A stretch of DNA of 64,000 nt from Cyclospora cayetanensis (lineage: Eukaryota > Apicomplexa > Conoidasida > Eucoccidiorida > Eimeriidae), in contig NW_020312369.1 of assembly GCF_002999335.1 (NCBI RefSeq), positions 434,001-498,000 on the forward strand. The letters run 5' to 3'. Positions 32,680 through 46,800 of this stretch are shown one piece after another. Numbering within the stretch: the stretch's first letter is position 1; each line of letters begins with the position of its first letter. The position numbers were made by a program, and so were the translations under genes. A model generated the notes under the pieces. It was not told the DNA's origin. It saw nothing but the letters and a program-made list of their open reading frames with translations, and did not search any database.

Positions 32680-35600
32680 AAAGCACTTTGCATAGTCCAG
32701 GAGACTTATTTACGTATTTATATATATATATATATATTGCCTAGCGGTACCGCAGAAGCGGTGTGGCTTTGTGGGTTGCCGAGTGCTCCGAGAGTTGCTT
32801 CAAGCGCCTGGTGCAATGCCGTCCGTGCACGTGCGCATCTAGATGGCGCAGTGGAGTCAAATAGGTCAACGGTTTATCTCTAGTCATAGTAACGGTGCCA
32901 CACCTGCGAGACGCTCGTCTTGCTTGGCTAAAAGAGCAGTGTTAGCTCTTTTCCCTTTGGCTGCAAGCTGCGTTGAGGGTCAACGCAGAGGACGCCGCAT
33001 CAACGACTAATATTACTCGATAATGGCGGGCAGTGACCGTGGACTTTTGATAAACGCTGTCATGAGTGCCACTGCTGCCTAGCATGGTACAGAGCCGCCT
33101 TACGCACGCGTGCTGAGACCAGTGGGATGTTTATACGTACGTTGAGACATCTTCTGTACACGCTGCCCACTATGGAGCGTCACGCTCCCCCAAAGCCCGC
33201 TAAGTTTTCACAGACGCTTTTTGGAAGGTAGAGGAGCCATGGTATGTCTTTTTTTCCAGCACACACAAACATCACAGGCGGAAAGTAAAAGGCTTCTGCC
33301 CCCTTAACGACCGTTACGCCTTCACAAATCTAAGGGGCTTTTTGCAAATATCCAGCACCCCAACGTTGCAGAAGTTGGGAAAGTGCACACATTGGATGTC
33401 GAGTTTCATAGTGGGATGTCCCGAGCGAGTACTTTTTCAGTCAACTTCTGCGGCATGTTGCACAAAGATGAGAAACATTGGCATTGCACTGTTTTAACAA
33501 CCGAACGAGAGGCTTCTGCATAATCGGTGGTTCAAAAGTGCCGTACAATAGGAATGAGCCCATAGTAATGGAGTTGGTGCCTTGGCCATTCTGTAGCAAG
33601 GCTACGAGCTGGGTACATACACCCACGCACCTATGTTGCTTCCTATTGTAGCTCGCGGGTCTTTTTGGTTCCCAGTGCGCAAGCTGTCCATGCCTTAAAA
33701 CCCACTGATGCGTCTCCTTCCCAGTAATGAGCATGTGCATTCCTGCATTTCCATGAGCAGCACTTTTTGTTGGGAGCCTCTACGTTGCAGGTCTGAGGCA
33801 TTTTAAAGCCAACCTGTCCATACCGCCACTGCTGGTTGCATTTTCTGAACTTACAGCCATATCACGGGCAGCCTGCAAGTAACTCTTCCTGCACTGCCTG
33901 TTCAAACGCTTCGGCGAAGAGTCCGAAAGTCCCTCTTAATGGAAAATGAGGGGCAGATCAGCCTACTAGGCCAAGCGTGCAAGTGCTGCTTGAGGCGGTA
34001 ACCGCAGCCACCGTGGTACAGGCCTGCCGAACCTACAGACGCTCTTTCTGCGGGGTTCGCTACGGTTAAAGTCTCTTAATGGAATTACGGGAGCTTGCCG
34101 AAGGGGAAAAGGATTATTAAGACCTCACAATTTCACTCTTCCACCTGCATGATTCCTCGTAAACTAAACGAACCGTATTTTATGTACGTGTACAAGGTAT
34201 CAGAAGGCATGTGCTTCCCTTCACGGTCAGCAGAAGAGTGCTTTGGCTCTATCCTTGCTCTCCTTGGATTCCAACAATGCAAATCGATGCGTTTAGTGCA
34301 GAGCTACTGTATAATAGATCTTGAGTTAGCTCCTATTATCGGCCCTAATGGCGATAAAACTCTGAGGAGGCGCAAGTTCCATTAGATTCGCAGATCGCTT
34401 TTAACCCTCCAATTTTCGAGGGGACGTTGGACAAAGTTTGGGCATGAACGCTTGCAGCTCACGCCCTGGCTAAAAATGCTTCGAAGATTAGTAGAAAAGT
34501 GAGTGAGGCTTCAAATGAAACGCCACGCTAGATGACACCGACCAGGCTAAAAGCTTAAGTGTTCATTATCTTGGGGAGACACTATGGTAGTGCAGAAAGT
34601 ATGCTGGCATTCTGGTGCTGCGGTCATTGCCCCAACAAGGTCAGGCGTAAGATGGCCCCTTTAGACTGTTACAACTTTGCACGACCATGCCACTAAAGAT
34701 TGCGATGAATGAAACAACACTTTAGGCAGTGAAAATTTCAGCTTAGTCGCCAAACGCAGGTTAGACTTCCAGAGGAAGTAAAATATACCGCTGGCTTAGT
34801 ATTTGCTGCTGTACAAGCAGCCATACAGTTTGTTGTCCGCATTGCTCCATCTTACCGGCTGCTCCATGCTTTTGCTGTCTCTCTTGCTTGCCTCTAAAGC
34901 TGTATAGGACGAGGACGCCCGAAAACACTTCATGCAATACATCATGTGTCAAGCTTAGTCGAATGCATTGCGTACTGTTGCAGCCTCATCATGATTCGGA
35001 GCAGCCTTGCAAGAAGCTCACGGGGTCTCCTGAGAGACTGAGAGTACATTGTTGCCATACAGGCAACACAAAGGTGGGTCATCACCAGCAGGCGTGCGAC
35101 AAAGTGCTCTTCATCAACGTCCTTCAGAAAATTTCACGTAGGATACAGCGGGCTGTGCTACACTTGGGCATTCTCAGCTAAACTGGTTGTATTCAAGCAG
35201 TAATTTCGATTGGAATAGGTAATTGGATTATTTGCTTGTGAATGTGATTGATTGCGAAATGGCGTTAGCTCAATACAGTCATAACCAATGGTGTGCGATT
35301 TTGCGACCGATACCATACGCAACTAGCACTGGATGTCTGCATTGCTGAGAGGGCGCAACAACGCACACTCTGGCTGCCTCTTTTCCCTACATCGGATCCC
35401 TGAAGGGACAAGGCAGGAGAAGCGGGAACTTCCTCAAAAGAGTATGCAATTACTTTTCCTTGACATGTGTAGAGCTGTGGGTGAGTATCTCCCTGCGGAG
35501 ACTTCAAATCAAGTCTTAGGCGCGGGGTCTCAAGGAGAGCCAAAGGCGATGCTACCACTTTTAGTGAGTGCTTCTGCTATATCGTTCTGTTTTGCATGCA

Positions 35601-36269
35601 ATGATGCTGCCGGGCAGGCGACACTATAGGTATGGTTTTCCCTACTTCAAAAGTTCCTCGGTGTCCTTAGTGATGCTGCTACTGCCCTTGACGAGACGGC
35701 CCCTTGAGTGCCCCCAGCAGCCTCTCAAGCTACACTGCACTGCAGCAGAGGTGGTTGTGTCCGTACTGCATTGGTAAGAATCGAACCCTGGGCAAGCATT
35801 GGTCGTGGGGAGCGGGCAAATATTCCCCTCTCTATCTGCTTTTTTGCTCTGTAACTAGCTAAGTTGCAGCTGGAGAGACCACAACAACACGAGACCATGC
35901 TGCTCAAAGAGGAAACAGAAGGGGCTTGAAAGAATCTCTGTTATGAGGGGGCCCTCCAGTAGGCCTCAGATCAGCTCAGGGTCGAACCTGCAGCCAGCCC
36001 CAGCACGAGCAACGACATGGTGTAGGTGGAGCCGCACAGAGGCAGGGAGAAAAAAAGTCTGTTGAACTGAAACAGATCAAGTTTGCTCTGAAGGACGGGT
36101 CTTGTCGTTGGCTTTCCTGCCTCTCCGCACTTTCGAGTGTATGTTCATTCAGAAGCCGCATGCTTTAGGGGTGGGGGGCCTTCCTTTTTGCAGGCATATG
36201 ACCCTCTGCTTTGTTCCTTTACGTTTCCTTCACGATTAGAAGTTTTCTTTCCTTAGTCGGCCCAGAGAA
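32680..36269. other. Intergenic region, 3.6 kb, before Sm-D3
   Basis: A short TA tract lies at about 32718-32740. Open frames near 33441-33740 (minus) and 34095-34385 (plus), each just under 100 codons, show no family motif and are near what chance allows in this less GC-rich stretch. I see no RNA gene. The 3' part should hold the Sm-D3 promoter. Confidence 0.45.
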
Positions 36270-37576
36270 ATGGCGAAAGTCGCCTCCGTTGGCATTCCAG
36301 TAAAGCTCCTCCATGAGGGGCTAGGCCACACCATTACCGTCGAAACGAAATCCGGTATGTACGCCCCCAAAGTGCACCTCTATCCAACAAAGGACTGCTC
36401 TTCAGATACAGCTATGCGTTTATTGGGTATCTTTGGGAATAGAGAGAACCCCCCTTACAGCCACAGCAGCGGACAGAAACCATGTAGACTGCGACCGGAG
36501 GCGTACAGCCCACAGCCCCTTCCTCCTCTCCTGAAACTTTTGGGAACCGTGATTCATGGGAAATCTGATTGCGCTGGAGTGCATTGCGCCACTGACGCAT
36601 AGATAGGGACTGGATGGTTACATTCTAAGGTGCACGAGTGAAATGAGCTCTCCATACGGCTTTCGTAATGAAGAATACGGGCCGCATGGCATGTCGCGTG
36701 AACCCCCACCAGAAAATGTATTATTTAGGGCTGTGAGTAGTGAGGGACTTCCTGATATTTGGTCGCATATTGATTCGGGCGTAGGGCTAAAGGCTTCGGG
36801 CTGTGTGTTTGTATTCAGGGTCGCTGTACCGCGGGATTTTGGAGAATGCAGAGGATAATATGAACATTTTGGTCCAGGGTGTGACTGTTACTTACAAGGA
36901 TGGCAAGGTCCTGAATCTGGAGCAAGTCTACATCCGAGGCAGCCAAGTAGGTTTCGAGAGTGTAGGGACACGGAATGCCGGTGCGTGTTCATCGTTTGCC
37001 GCCGTGGCGTTTGTTTGCTTGAAAAAGAGTGAAAATGGGTGTATACTACTGCGGCGCATTTTCGCTTTATTGCTTTTTGGTTGTTCATAGGTAATGCGCA
37101 CAAGGCAGTAGGGTTAGGGGGACACTTTGGGGTGGACCTGGCAGTTTCTGCCTTAAGACCTCTAGCCTTCTGGTTTATCTCTTTTGAAGCCCATGCCATT
37201 CGTTTTATCGCATGCGTGCTACTGTAGGCCACTTACTTGAGATCGCTGAGCCTGGCATATATATATATGTAGCCTTGGGGGGGCCCGCCCTTGGGTGTAG
37301 GTGGGGTCGCCTGTCGCCCCCGTGTTTTTGATTTTCTGGTTTCGTCTGGTGTGTTTTTGCATTTGAGCTTCATGGAGGCTGCGCCGACTACTCCTGTTGT
37401 CTGTACAGGTGCAAATGGTTATTTTCCCGGATATGTTGCGGCATGCCCCAATGTTCAAGTTGCAAGACAGAAGCAAGGGGCGGAGGCCTCTGGGTCTTGT
37501 TGGGGTGCGCAGGGCGATGAACATGAGGAATGCGAGAGGACGTGGTCCTAGAGGCAGGGGAAGGGGTGGTCTTTAA
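36270..37576 (+). CDS. Small nuclear ribonucleoprotein Sm-D3, 3 exons, 126 aa
   Basis: Sm-D3 is one of seven Sm proteins that form the ring on spliceosomal U snRNAs. Exons are 36270-36354, 36819-36946 and 37409-37576, with GTATGT and GTAGGT donors and matching phases. Sm motif 1 starts with VGIPVKLLHEGLGHTITVET and continues through LYRGILENAEDNMNI. Sm motif 2 is QVYIRGSQVQMVIFPDML, followed by RHAPMFKL, as in the human protein. The C-terminus carries an RG/GRG-rich tail (NARGRGPRGRGRGGL), the usual site of symmetric arginine dimethylation. Length is normal for the family (126 residues in human). The gene ends facing the unrecognised minus-strand gene downstream. Confidence 0.97.
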
Positions 37577-40060
37577 GTTTTGCAATACACGGATGGACTC
37601 GCATAAGGCTTTGGGGTCGCATCGCACAGTAGAGGGGCTCGCGCTGCTTGTCGGCGGCACTGCAACAACGCGTAGGGAGAGTTTCTCATGAGAGCGCCTC
37701 CGATGGGCGCATCGAATACGGCTGCACTGGGTGTAGTCTCAGGGGACTTGCAAACGTTGGTGGCTAGAGGCGGTTCCTTTAGGAAGAAGGGCCTCTAGAA
37801 GGGGCGACCGGGGGAAAAGGGAAGAAAGGATGGGACTGTATGTTTCTGTCGGCCTTTTAAGGCAGCGAAAAGAGCTGGTGTTGTAGATGTTCTGAGAGGG
37901 CGATGATCTAGTGTCTTGGCTACTGTCGTGTAGCCTGAGCAGGCCTCATGACGCGCACGGGCGCCTGCGGGGGAGGGGAAGTAGTAGCGACCCGGCAAGC
38001 CTGGGGCTTCCGCGTGGCATTCAACATCTGGATAGACAAGGTGTGGCCTAGCAGCAGCACTTGGTTGTTACTGCTGCTAGGCGAGCCTGCAGCAGCACCG
38101 CATACTCGCGGTATGGCTGTGGTGCTGTTGCTGCTGCTCTTGCGGACAATGGTGTACTGCCTCCCCCTTCCTGGCCTTCTTGAACCCTAGTTTCTCACCT
38201 AGCCTGTCTCGCAACTCTGAGGGTCAGCGACACTCTCTCCTTGGCTGTCTCTGTACTCAGGAGCATCCTGTTAGAGGGGATGCTCCCATTCTGGGGCACA
38301 CAGCCGTGCCACAAAAAGGTGTAAGCCCTTGTTCCGAGGAAGCTTGTAGAGAGCAGGCCATTAGCTCGACGACTTACACATTGAGTGCCTTCTCGGGGGT
38401 TCAGTGTCAGGGCAGGGGAACAGGGGGCAGCGCCAAAACTGCAGCAGCATAGCAGGCATGTTAATAGGGCAGACGACTGGCCTTACCTCCTGCGTGGCGA
38501 TACGTTCAAGAGATTTGAGGACGAGGGACTCTCCCCTCAGGCCACCCTTGATTGCATCACCAAGGGGTTCAATGGGGCGCCATAAAGGTAGTGTCAGTGC
38601 ATAGTCCCCTGCTCACCCCAAACATGTAACTAGGCAGGTTGGTACGGCATAGGCAGCTGTGTAGAAGAAGGGGTGCTGGGACAAGTCGGTCCGGCTTGTG
38701 CGATCGCTACTTGAGCTGCTCGTACACTAGGTTGCCAGCTAGCTGGTCTGGACAGGGCTTGCCTGCGATTAGGGGGATGTTGGCGAATCCATATCCCAAG
38801 ACACGCTTGCGGCCCAGAGGCGAAACCAGGATGGCCTTCACGCAGGAGACAAGTGGAGGGAAAGACGATGAGGGCAAACCCGACACAACACTCAGGGGAA
38901 GGACAGCCTACGCCACACGCCACTGAGAATTCGAGACGTAGAAACACGACAAACAGGTACAGAGAAAACAGCAGGGGGATTATACTTCTCATGTTAGCGA
39001 TAATTAAAGGAAGGGAGGGCTACGGAGCCTGGGAAAGGTGTTTCGAGTAAAGGTACACGCGGAGTTTGGACCAGTTGCTAAATTGAGATGCATACACTTG
39101 AAAGGAGGGTGACAGAAAACACAGTCGGCGCCGCCGCAGTATGACGCACACCTCAGCCTATGGAGACAGGATAGAAAATCGGGAGATTTCGAGTGACAAT
39201 CTAGGATTTTGGTTGAGGCGTGCAGGCCTTCGGCTGAGGCACAACCCAATTCACCTCTAGGTAGATGCGTGGAGGACTCCCGGGAAGCTCTAAATCGGGA
39301 ATCTGCCCCATGTAGCCTTTGAAGACAACGCTAACTGTCTGCGCATAGGCCCCAAAACTTTCTCGTCCAAACATTGAAATATGAGTGAATTCCATGAGAC
39401 CGGGGGCAGCAAAACGAGTCTTATTTTGGTAGTGGACTAGCAAACTCGACTTCTTTTGTCTACCGCCGGGGATTGAACTTGGCATCTACGTCGAGACTAA
39501 AGCTGTGTGGCTCGCCTCGCCAAATGCAGCAACGCCGTCTCCCTTGCCCTTGATACTGATTGCCGTGCGGCCTTCCAATCTGAGGGCTCAGCGCACATTG
39601 AAGTGTAAATCTTTAGGCGCTACGGAAGATCATGAAAATATGTAGAGTTTGAGGGATGCACTGGACTTGATGCTTGGGAAAAACAATACCCTAGTCCACC
39701 CTTGGAATCTTTAATTGAGGTCCCTAGCATATGGGCCAGGCTCAATGGCTTAGACGTTTCGGCTTCTCACGACTTTCTGTCGCTTGAAAAAATCAGAGAG
39801 GCACCTCCCACCTCCTCAGCAACCCAGTCTGAACTCGTTACACCCAAGCGTCACTTGCGGCTGCAGCATCTTCCCCTAGGGCCTCTCTGCTAAGACAAAG
39901 GGTTAAGGGCCTGCGTTGAATTTTGGCTCTGTCTCACTGCCTTCAGGGGCGACGACCAAGTATCGGAGGAATCTGAGGTGAAGACCAGTCAAATAGGCAA
40001 AAGGTTTATAATTCAGGTTGCGCGCTTATAGACTTCGAGTCTTGGGTTTGGTGTCTGCGC
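37577..40060. other. Region after Sm-D3, mostly without recognisable genes
   Basis: No family match was found. A minus-strand open segment at about 39201-39460 (including AAPGLMEFTHISMFGRES and IPDLELPGSPPRIYLEV) has coding-like composition and could be a further exon of the gene at 40061-43041, but I could not join it in phase. The remainder shows only short frames. Confidence 0.4.
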
Positions 40061-43041
40061 TTACACTGCGTGGGGAAGCAGGCGCTCCCATAAAGTGCTC
40101 CAGAAACTTGAATTTCGATACAGCTTAGACACTGCGAGGCACAATAAGAGGGTCCAATTCCCTTCCAAGTCAACCTCAACGTACTTAAGCACATGCCTCC
40201 TGTACAGACGAAAATACTTTCCCCCAGCCAACGCAACCGCAACGGGAATGCCACTTTTTGGGGGGCCAAAAACAAATTACATACGGAAAAGCGACACCTT
40301 CGTGGGCTCCGTTTCAAATCCTTGCGATACCCCAGACTCCTGGAATATCTCGGAGGAGCCCACGCATTCAATGGAAATGCCGACTGATACAAACAGAGAG
40401 TTTTGCGACCTGCCGAGTAGACGGCCGAGGCTTTCAGCGTGATTTTGCAAGTTCACGGGAATCCCGCAAACTGAGGGCTTCGCTGCACAGGGAGACGCCT
40501 GCAAAGCAGGCAAACGCTGAGGAACTCCACACCCAAGACGTACATCCGGAGCCTCTGAAGAGGGGACCTGGGTTACGCGCACTTCGAAAATCCTGCCCTA
40601 CGGAAGAAGAGAGAGGGGAGACAGACAATGCCCCTGGCTATCATCTGTGCGCAATTCCTGCTGCTTGATAGCACGCTCATTCAATACATACTCATCATTT
40701 CCATATGTCCATGCATATAGCCGAAGAAATACCCATTCGCTTCGGATTGAAGGAGTCACATTTACACGTGCCTCTCGAAGTCTACACCAAAGGCGCCAGA
40801 TTTGATAAAACGTTGAGAGGCTTGCAAAACTAGATGCATGTGTGCGTCAGGACCTTCGGGGGAATCAGGCAGATATGCAGTGCGAGAGGCACCAGGAGGG
40901 AGAGAGAGCCAAGGCACAGAATTGGATGGGGACTAGGCTATGTGGGTCACAGAGATAGCAGAAGTGTGGGAAGAAGCCATGGGGATCCTTCGCTTTCAGC
41001 TTACTTTTGGGCTGAGGCATCGATGCCATTGTCCTTGTGTGATGTCCGGCTGCAACCGAGCAGTGGCGGAAGCAGAGTAACCGGTGACAGCAACCGCATT
41101 AGAATGCAACAGTTTCTGAGAGACTTTTGAAGAAGGCCTATTATTTACGCATACCGTGATTTGCTGATGGACGGCTGATACTTGAACAAAGAATGGGGAG
41201 AGATGGAAATATAGAGAGACAAGCAGATGCGGAAAAGCAAGAATGAAGGGAAAGATGCGGAGCAAGACAGGAACGCGAGAGTGAGGAACTGATGCGCATG
41301 CTATAAGTCCACCTCGACGTAAAAGAGTCTTTGGCGAGGGAGAAAACAGCAGCGGCACAATAGCACATCTTCGTTTTCGATGTTCCTGGCCAAATAGGGT
41401 GACAGCAGATATAGTAATTACATAGGGTTTTTAGAGAAAATCAAGAGAACTAAAAGAATCTCAGGTGAAAAGACAGTTACGAGGAAATGTCTCGTGGAAA
41501 GTGAATGACCCTCAAAGATCGTACAGGACTACGAGCTTCATGTAGTAGAGGCGGATTATAGGGGAAGAATACATTAAAAGAGGAGGCTCGAGCAGCCAGA
41601 TGCACAGCTGTACAGGCAGACGAGATTAAAACGCCACAAATGACGCTGCAGACAAGCAGAGAGGGGGGATGTGAGAGAAGCATGATACGGGAGCCCCTTA
41701 CCCCATTCCCTCTAGCTGTGCCATAATGAAAAAGGATTGCTTCTGTTGGGCATCAGCAGGCGGCTCCAGAGGAAACAAAGTCTCTAAAAGGGCCATGTGC
41801 AGACATACGGGGAGCCTGCAGCAAACAGTACCTATACGGAAGCCAGAAACAGTACTCTGTTGGACCGACTCTCTACCGTCTACGCTCTCGGACGTAATTG
41901 CTTACGCAAGGTTTCCGCCACCAGTCCGCTGCATCCGGAGGAAGAGAAAGGGAAGTGTTTCTCTTATGTCTCCGTCGGTGTAGGTGTAGATACACCTCTT
42001 CACCTCCTCTTCCGCGGTTGACCAAGGCACCTCAGTGTTCCTTTGTGCTGCAGCGAGCAACTCCTGGTGATACCCAGCAATGCGAGGACAAGACTGTTGC
42101 ACATGCACTCCCATTGGCTGCATGTACATCCCGCGTTCCCTGATAATACCAATGGCAATAACAGCAACAGTGGTATGTATACATATATATGTGTGCAGAA
42201 ACCGTACGTTGCGTAGCTGGGTGTCGTAAACAATTACCAGCAATAAGCCTTATAGCTCTCTAGCTCCTCTGAAATGAGAGTAAGGAATGCAACCAGAAGT
42301 TTCGGGGGCATTTTCTAACAAACAGTTGCCATTTTCTCGGCGTCTAAGAAGCAAACAATGCCTTTGGGGAAAGATACACAGAAGGGTTGTTTTGGGGTTT
42401 TTCTACATCACTCGCATATACCCTGTTCCTACGTGCCTGCAGAGGACGAGCATCTCTCGTTCTCTTATTGGTCTTTTCTTTGGACTTAACGTGCGCAGCT
42501 ATCCGTCTCTTTCCTTCGCTCTAGATATTTCGGCACAGCTATTTGTATCCATGCTGCTAAATCTCGTGATGTTACTAAGCAATTTGCAGAGGTGGTCCCC
42601 CGTCTGCCCACGTACTTTTGACTAAATACCTTTTGCTGCCATTGCACAGTCAGTGTCTCTTCTTTCCACATATCATCGGGTATGTGCGCATGTGATAGCA
42701 ACTGTGGAAACTCATGGGCTTCCTTAGTGAGCTGCCTAAGCTGCACCTTCAAGAGGACACCCTCAAGGGTGTCTACGTCATTGCAAAGGAATCCTAATGG
42801 CTTATCTTCCATAGTTACGAAAAGTGCAGATGAGGGGGAACCAAGGCACTGATGAAGCTTGCATACACCGGCAGCAGCTAGACCGCGGCTCAGGCGGTGC
42901 TCCTGTGGTTGATCTAGTGCAGGGACAAATTAAGGTAGGGCCACATATCCAAAACGTCTGGAGGATATGTGCCATATAGTTGGGGAAAGGGGAAACACAC
43001 TCTATACAAGGGCGTAGCTGGACGAGATGAACCACCCGCAT
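40061..43041 (-). CDS. Unrecognised multi-exon protein gene
   Basis: Seven consecutive exons fit with matching phases: 42491-42902, 42238-42268, 41996-42139, 41906-41928, 41702-41831, 41481-41645, 41313-41385. One is only 23 bases and another 31. The protein reads, for example, MEDKPLGFLCNDVDTLEGVL, IPDDMWKEETLTVQWQQK, HVQQSCPRIAGYHQELL and MALLETLFPLEPPADAQQKQ, which I cannot place in a family. Smaller exons at 41155-41174 and just below may follow, and a coding-like block at 40061-40270 (VAVALAGGKYFRLYRRHVL, then LEGNWTLLLCLAVSKLYRN) is likely near the 3' end, closing with a GTAAGC donor or the TAA at 40061. Five prime, an ATG at 43041 opens a frame but its junction is not in phase. Helical, leucine-rich organisation is visible; a RAP/heptatricopeptide-type organellar protein is one possibility, untested. 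Confidence 0.6.
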
Positions 43042-43856
43042 ACGCGCAGGCAGAGGTGTACAAAAACTCCGGACCTAACCACACAGCCAGACACCCCTCC
43101 TATGTGTCTGATAGCATCTGTTTGCTTCTTTAAAAGATAATTAATTAACAAGTAAATTATGTGTACGAATTTAATCCCAGGAAAAGCCTGGAGTCGCTCG
43201 CTGGCGTGGGGCTACTGGCGCCCAACGGGTGCCCTCATCATGAGGCAAGAAAACAGGGAGAAATTGGCAAGCTGCGCCCAAAACGGAGTAGGAAATAAAC
43301 GAAACTATGCCAGTATTTTATAGCGTATACCTTTCGAAGGGGGTGAAGAGGATCTCATGCAGCCGTTTCTTGTAGAGGGGGTGGGGTGTTCCAGTGTGCA
43401 AAAAGTTGCCACAGAGGTAAGTGCAACTCTTTTCCTCTAAGTGTCTAAGCACTGCATAAGCTAGCAGCTACTGGTATATTATATGAGTCCTTGAGAGTCT
43501 CTGTAGTCAAATATTCATTGATACCCTACTTAAGTCGATGAAAAAATCTATCACTGGTCCACCAGTGCGGAGCTTGTACAAGCCACACTGCATTTGTACC
43601 CTTGCATACATGGCTTATCCTTCAAAGCAATATATACAACCATATATAAAATGACGCTGAATTTTGCTTGCGGATCCCGCCATGATGCGCTTCTACACAG
43701 TCACCTAGAGACATAACTCCTGAACTTGATGACAACCCTGGCAAAGCAGTGTACTCCCCAAACCTTCAAGTCATTCCCATACCCCCGTATTTTTCTACGG
43801 CAGACCGACTAAATTCGGTACTACGCCATACACCGTAGGTTCTAGCCCCCCAAACC
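43042..43856. other. Intergenic region between the unknown gene and SerRS
   Basis: Both flanking genes are on the minus strand, so this holds the 3' end of SerRS and the promoter side of the unknown gene. It is AT-richer than its neighbours and has no supported gene. Confidence 0.5.
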
Positions 43857-46800
43857 TCAGTCGTCTTTTGTGACGAAAGTTGCGCCCTTAAAATACGGCC
43901 GAAGGGGAGGGGGCAGTCTGATGGCCAGCTCGCCGTTAGGCATTAAGCGCTGCAAAAACAATATGGCGACATAGGCTAGGCAAAAACCAAACACTACAGC
44001 AATGCACAAGTAGAGCCCAGAAGTGGAAACAGGAAACTGGAGGGTGATTCGGGCAGGCATCCAGCCTTGGGAGGACTTCATGCCCCCATGGTGACTTCCT
44101 GAGCCTTTAAAGCTGGAATGCAGGGTAGAAACTTTATTGGGTATAGGATTGCGGACGCACTTTGTGATTTTCCACAAGGGCTGCAAGGGTTCTCCCAACA
44201 GCAAGGGCAGAAGCGTTCAGCGTGTGGCAGTACTGAGGCCGCTGCTTCTGTTGCCGCACCCCGTCGTGCTGCCCCTGTTGCTGTTGCTTCGTGGCTGACA
44301 CTCGCGCGTCCTTGAAGCGGATATTCAGGCGGCGGGCCTGCATAAAAAAGAAGAGAGCAGTGCGTGCATGCGAATGCAGTGTACCTTATCCTAAGTTTCG
44401 AGATAACACCTCGCTTATTTGAGGCGATGCAAAACTTCTGCAGCAGGATAGCAGAATCAAACGCTCAACAGCTCCACCTGAACGAACAGGAGCAGTATAG
44501 GCGCGAGCAGGAACAACGAAAGCGTTGAGAGCCACAGTTGCAATAAAAGTTTCAGCACCTGGTGCAGTGGCCGTGCAAATCACCTGGTAGTCTCGGCAGT
44601 TAGAAATGGAAGAGACCTCAAGGAACCTTCCAAGAGCGGGCATCCAGACCTATAGACAGAGATGTGTAAAATCGGATGTCGGTGCAACCCAGCAGCCCGA
44701 TAATGAGGAGGGTCGAAGTAGCAAAGATGCATCCCCGTGACCTACTTGAATACGCCAAATGCATCTAAAAGAGGGGAGGGAAAAACCCAATGACAGGCAC
44801 AATGACCCCCCAGCAAATGACCAGGTATTCATCTATTACATGCGAGTAAAAGCATTGCGTGCCATAGCAATAATCCGCGTGCTCAAGTCACATTGCCTTC
44901 TAGACAGGAAGGCAGCCAAAACAGCATTGCAGGATGGGGTTGAGCATGCACCCGTTTGCTCAGCAACTGCACCCGCTTAACAGCGCATTCCTACCTCTAC
45001 ATCGAAGCAGAGTGCTGCAGCATTCCCCATTTCGCCGTCGCACAGCTGCACGACTCGGTAAGGCAACTCCAGCTCCCTGAACCAATATAGCAGCAGGAAT
45101 GACAGTGCTCTCAACAAAAGAAAGCAACCGAGATAAGTGGAGAATCATGGTACGGATATACACAAGCATGTAGACTCTAAAGCCCAGAGACCAGAAACGC
45201 CCTCTTGTACAATTCAGGCGAAGGCCCCTTGAGAGCAGAAGGCCATCGAGCTGCAGCAAGGAGGAAAGAAGATGCAAGAACAGCAACAAGTTGACGCACT
45301 GCAGCATTTGTTCCACGTGCTGCAGGAAGGCCCAGTGTAGCGTTTCGGAGTCCTCAGGCGTACAGACAGCTGCAAGCTCTGTCTTGTAGAATGTGCGCTG
45401 CCGATACAAGCCGCGATGTTCGGACCCATAGTTCCCGTCTTCGTTGCTGCAGCAGCAGCAGCAGCGACAGCAGCGATAAGGGCAGCAGCTGGATCAACGG
45501 GGAGATAAAAAGCACGTTGTACAACAGTCTGGAGGCACTTTGTGCCCCTAGCAAACGACAGAGAGCGCCAGTTGCAGCAGAAACAGCGGCTGCAGGGGAG
45601 GGGAGGTCCTTGACACTGCTGAAAAGGGTGGTCCTTGAATGGCTGGTCCACCAGCAGCAAGAGCAGCAGCCCGCGCACACCAGAAGCCTACCGAAAGCAG
45701 GGGGTGGTTGCGGCCAGCTTGAGGGGCAGCTGGTGTCTGCGGAGCGTGCAGTTGCTGCAGCACGAGCAAGTCCAATACAGACGCAAGGCCGCCAAGACTA
45801 GGAGACCAGGCAGAAAAAGGATATCCTTTCTCCAGGCAAAGTGGGGGCGGCCCCATGAACAGAGGTAACATGAGGCAACTGGCCGTCACCCACAAAGTAC
45901 ACACGCCAAACAAGCAATGGAGTCCGCGTGCAGGCATGCATGCATGCATGCCGACGAGCTCTCGCGGTGGGGCCTCACGGCTCTCGTTCACGCATGCAGA
46001 GACACCTGTGCGTCGGCAGACCTCGACTTCCAGCAAAGGACTAGGCAGCTGCCTCATGGCACCCGATGGGAGCGTTCTGTTCTTGGCCTTCTGCGTACTG
46101 CTGTGCAGGCTTCATCGTGTAAAGTCAGAGCATTGATGTGCAGGCGTTGGTATTTCGCGCACCTGTAGAGCCCAATGAGGGGCACTTCTGCCGTTGGCGA
46201 GAGGTACATGGTCTCTCCTGCTGCCTGCATGCATTTCCAAAGCATCGAGAGCTGCGCTTGCCCCCAGCACAACCGCTGCGGAGCGAAGGTTCCCAAGGGG
46301 AGAAAGAAAGCAGAAGCAAGCTCACCAAGTGCCTCTGATCCAACCGGAAGGCCTCTGCCTCGAGGTGCGGCAGCTGCCCTGTCCCTTCAAGAGCAGAACG
46401 CCTTGGACCGCAAGTCGAACCGCACGCACAACAAGGCGGCATAGGGTATTGGGCATGCGGCCCGCAGCAGCGCTAGTTGCAGCAGTCGCACAAAGCATGC
46501 AAGTCTCAGCAGCAGCAATACAGCAGTAGCAACAAAATAGCGTCAGCAGATCTGAGCAGCAGCAAAACAGCTGCAGCTCACCTGAGCAGCAGCGGCGGCA
46601 ATAACAATTCAAATCCGTTCCTGATCGCCGTGTCTTGGAAAAAGTTTGCGAGTGCTGCGTGTAATTGCGCTGCTGCACCCTTCAAGACACAGCACCTACG
46701 GCCCCCCACTTTCGCTGCATCCTCAAAGTTTTCCAAGGCCTCTAGAGAAGCCAGGAGCTCGAGGTGACCCTCAGGCGTGCGCTGCAGCAGGCCGCCTGGG

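Noticed and set aside
39440..39490. T-arm-like string GTTCAATCCCC on the minus strand, considered as a tRNA.
   Set aside because: The flanking bases do not form a T stem, and no acceptor stem or anticodon arm could be folded by eye.
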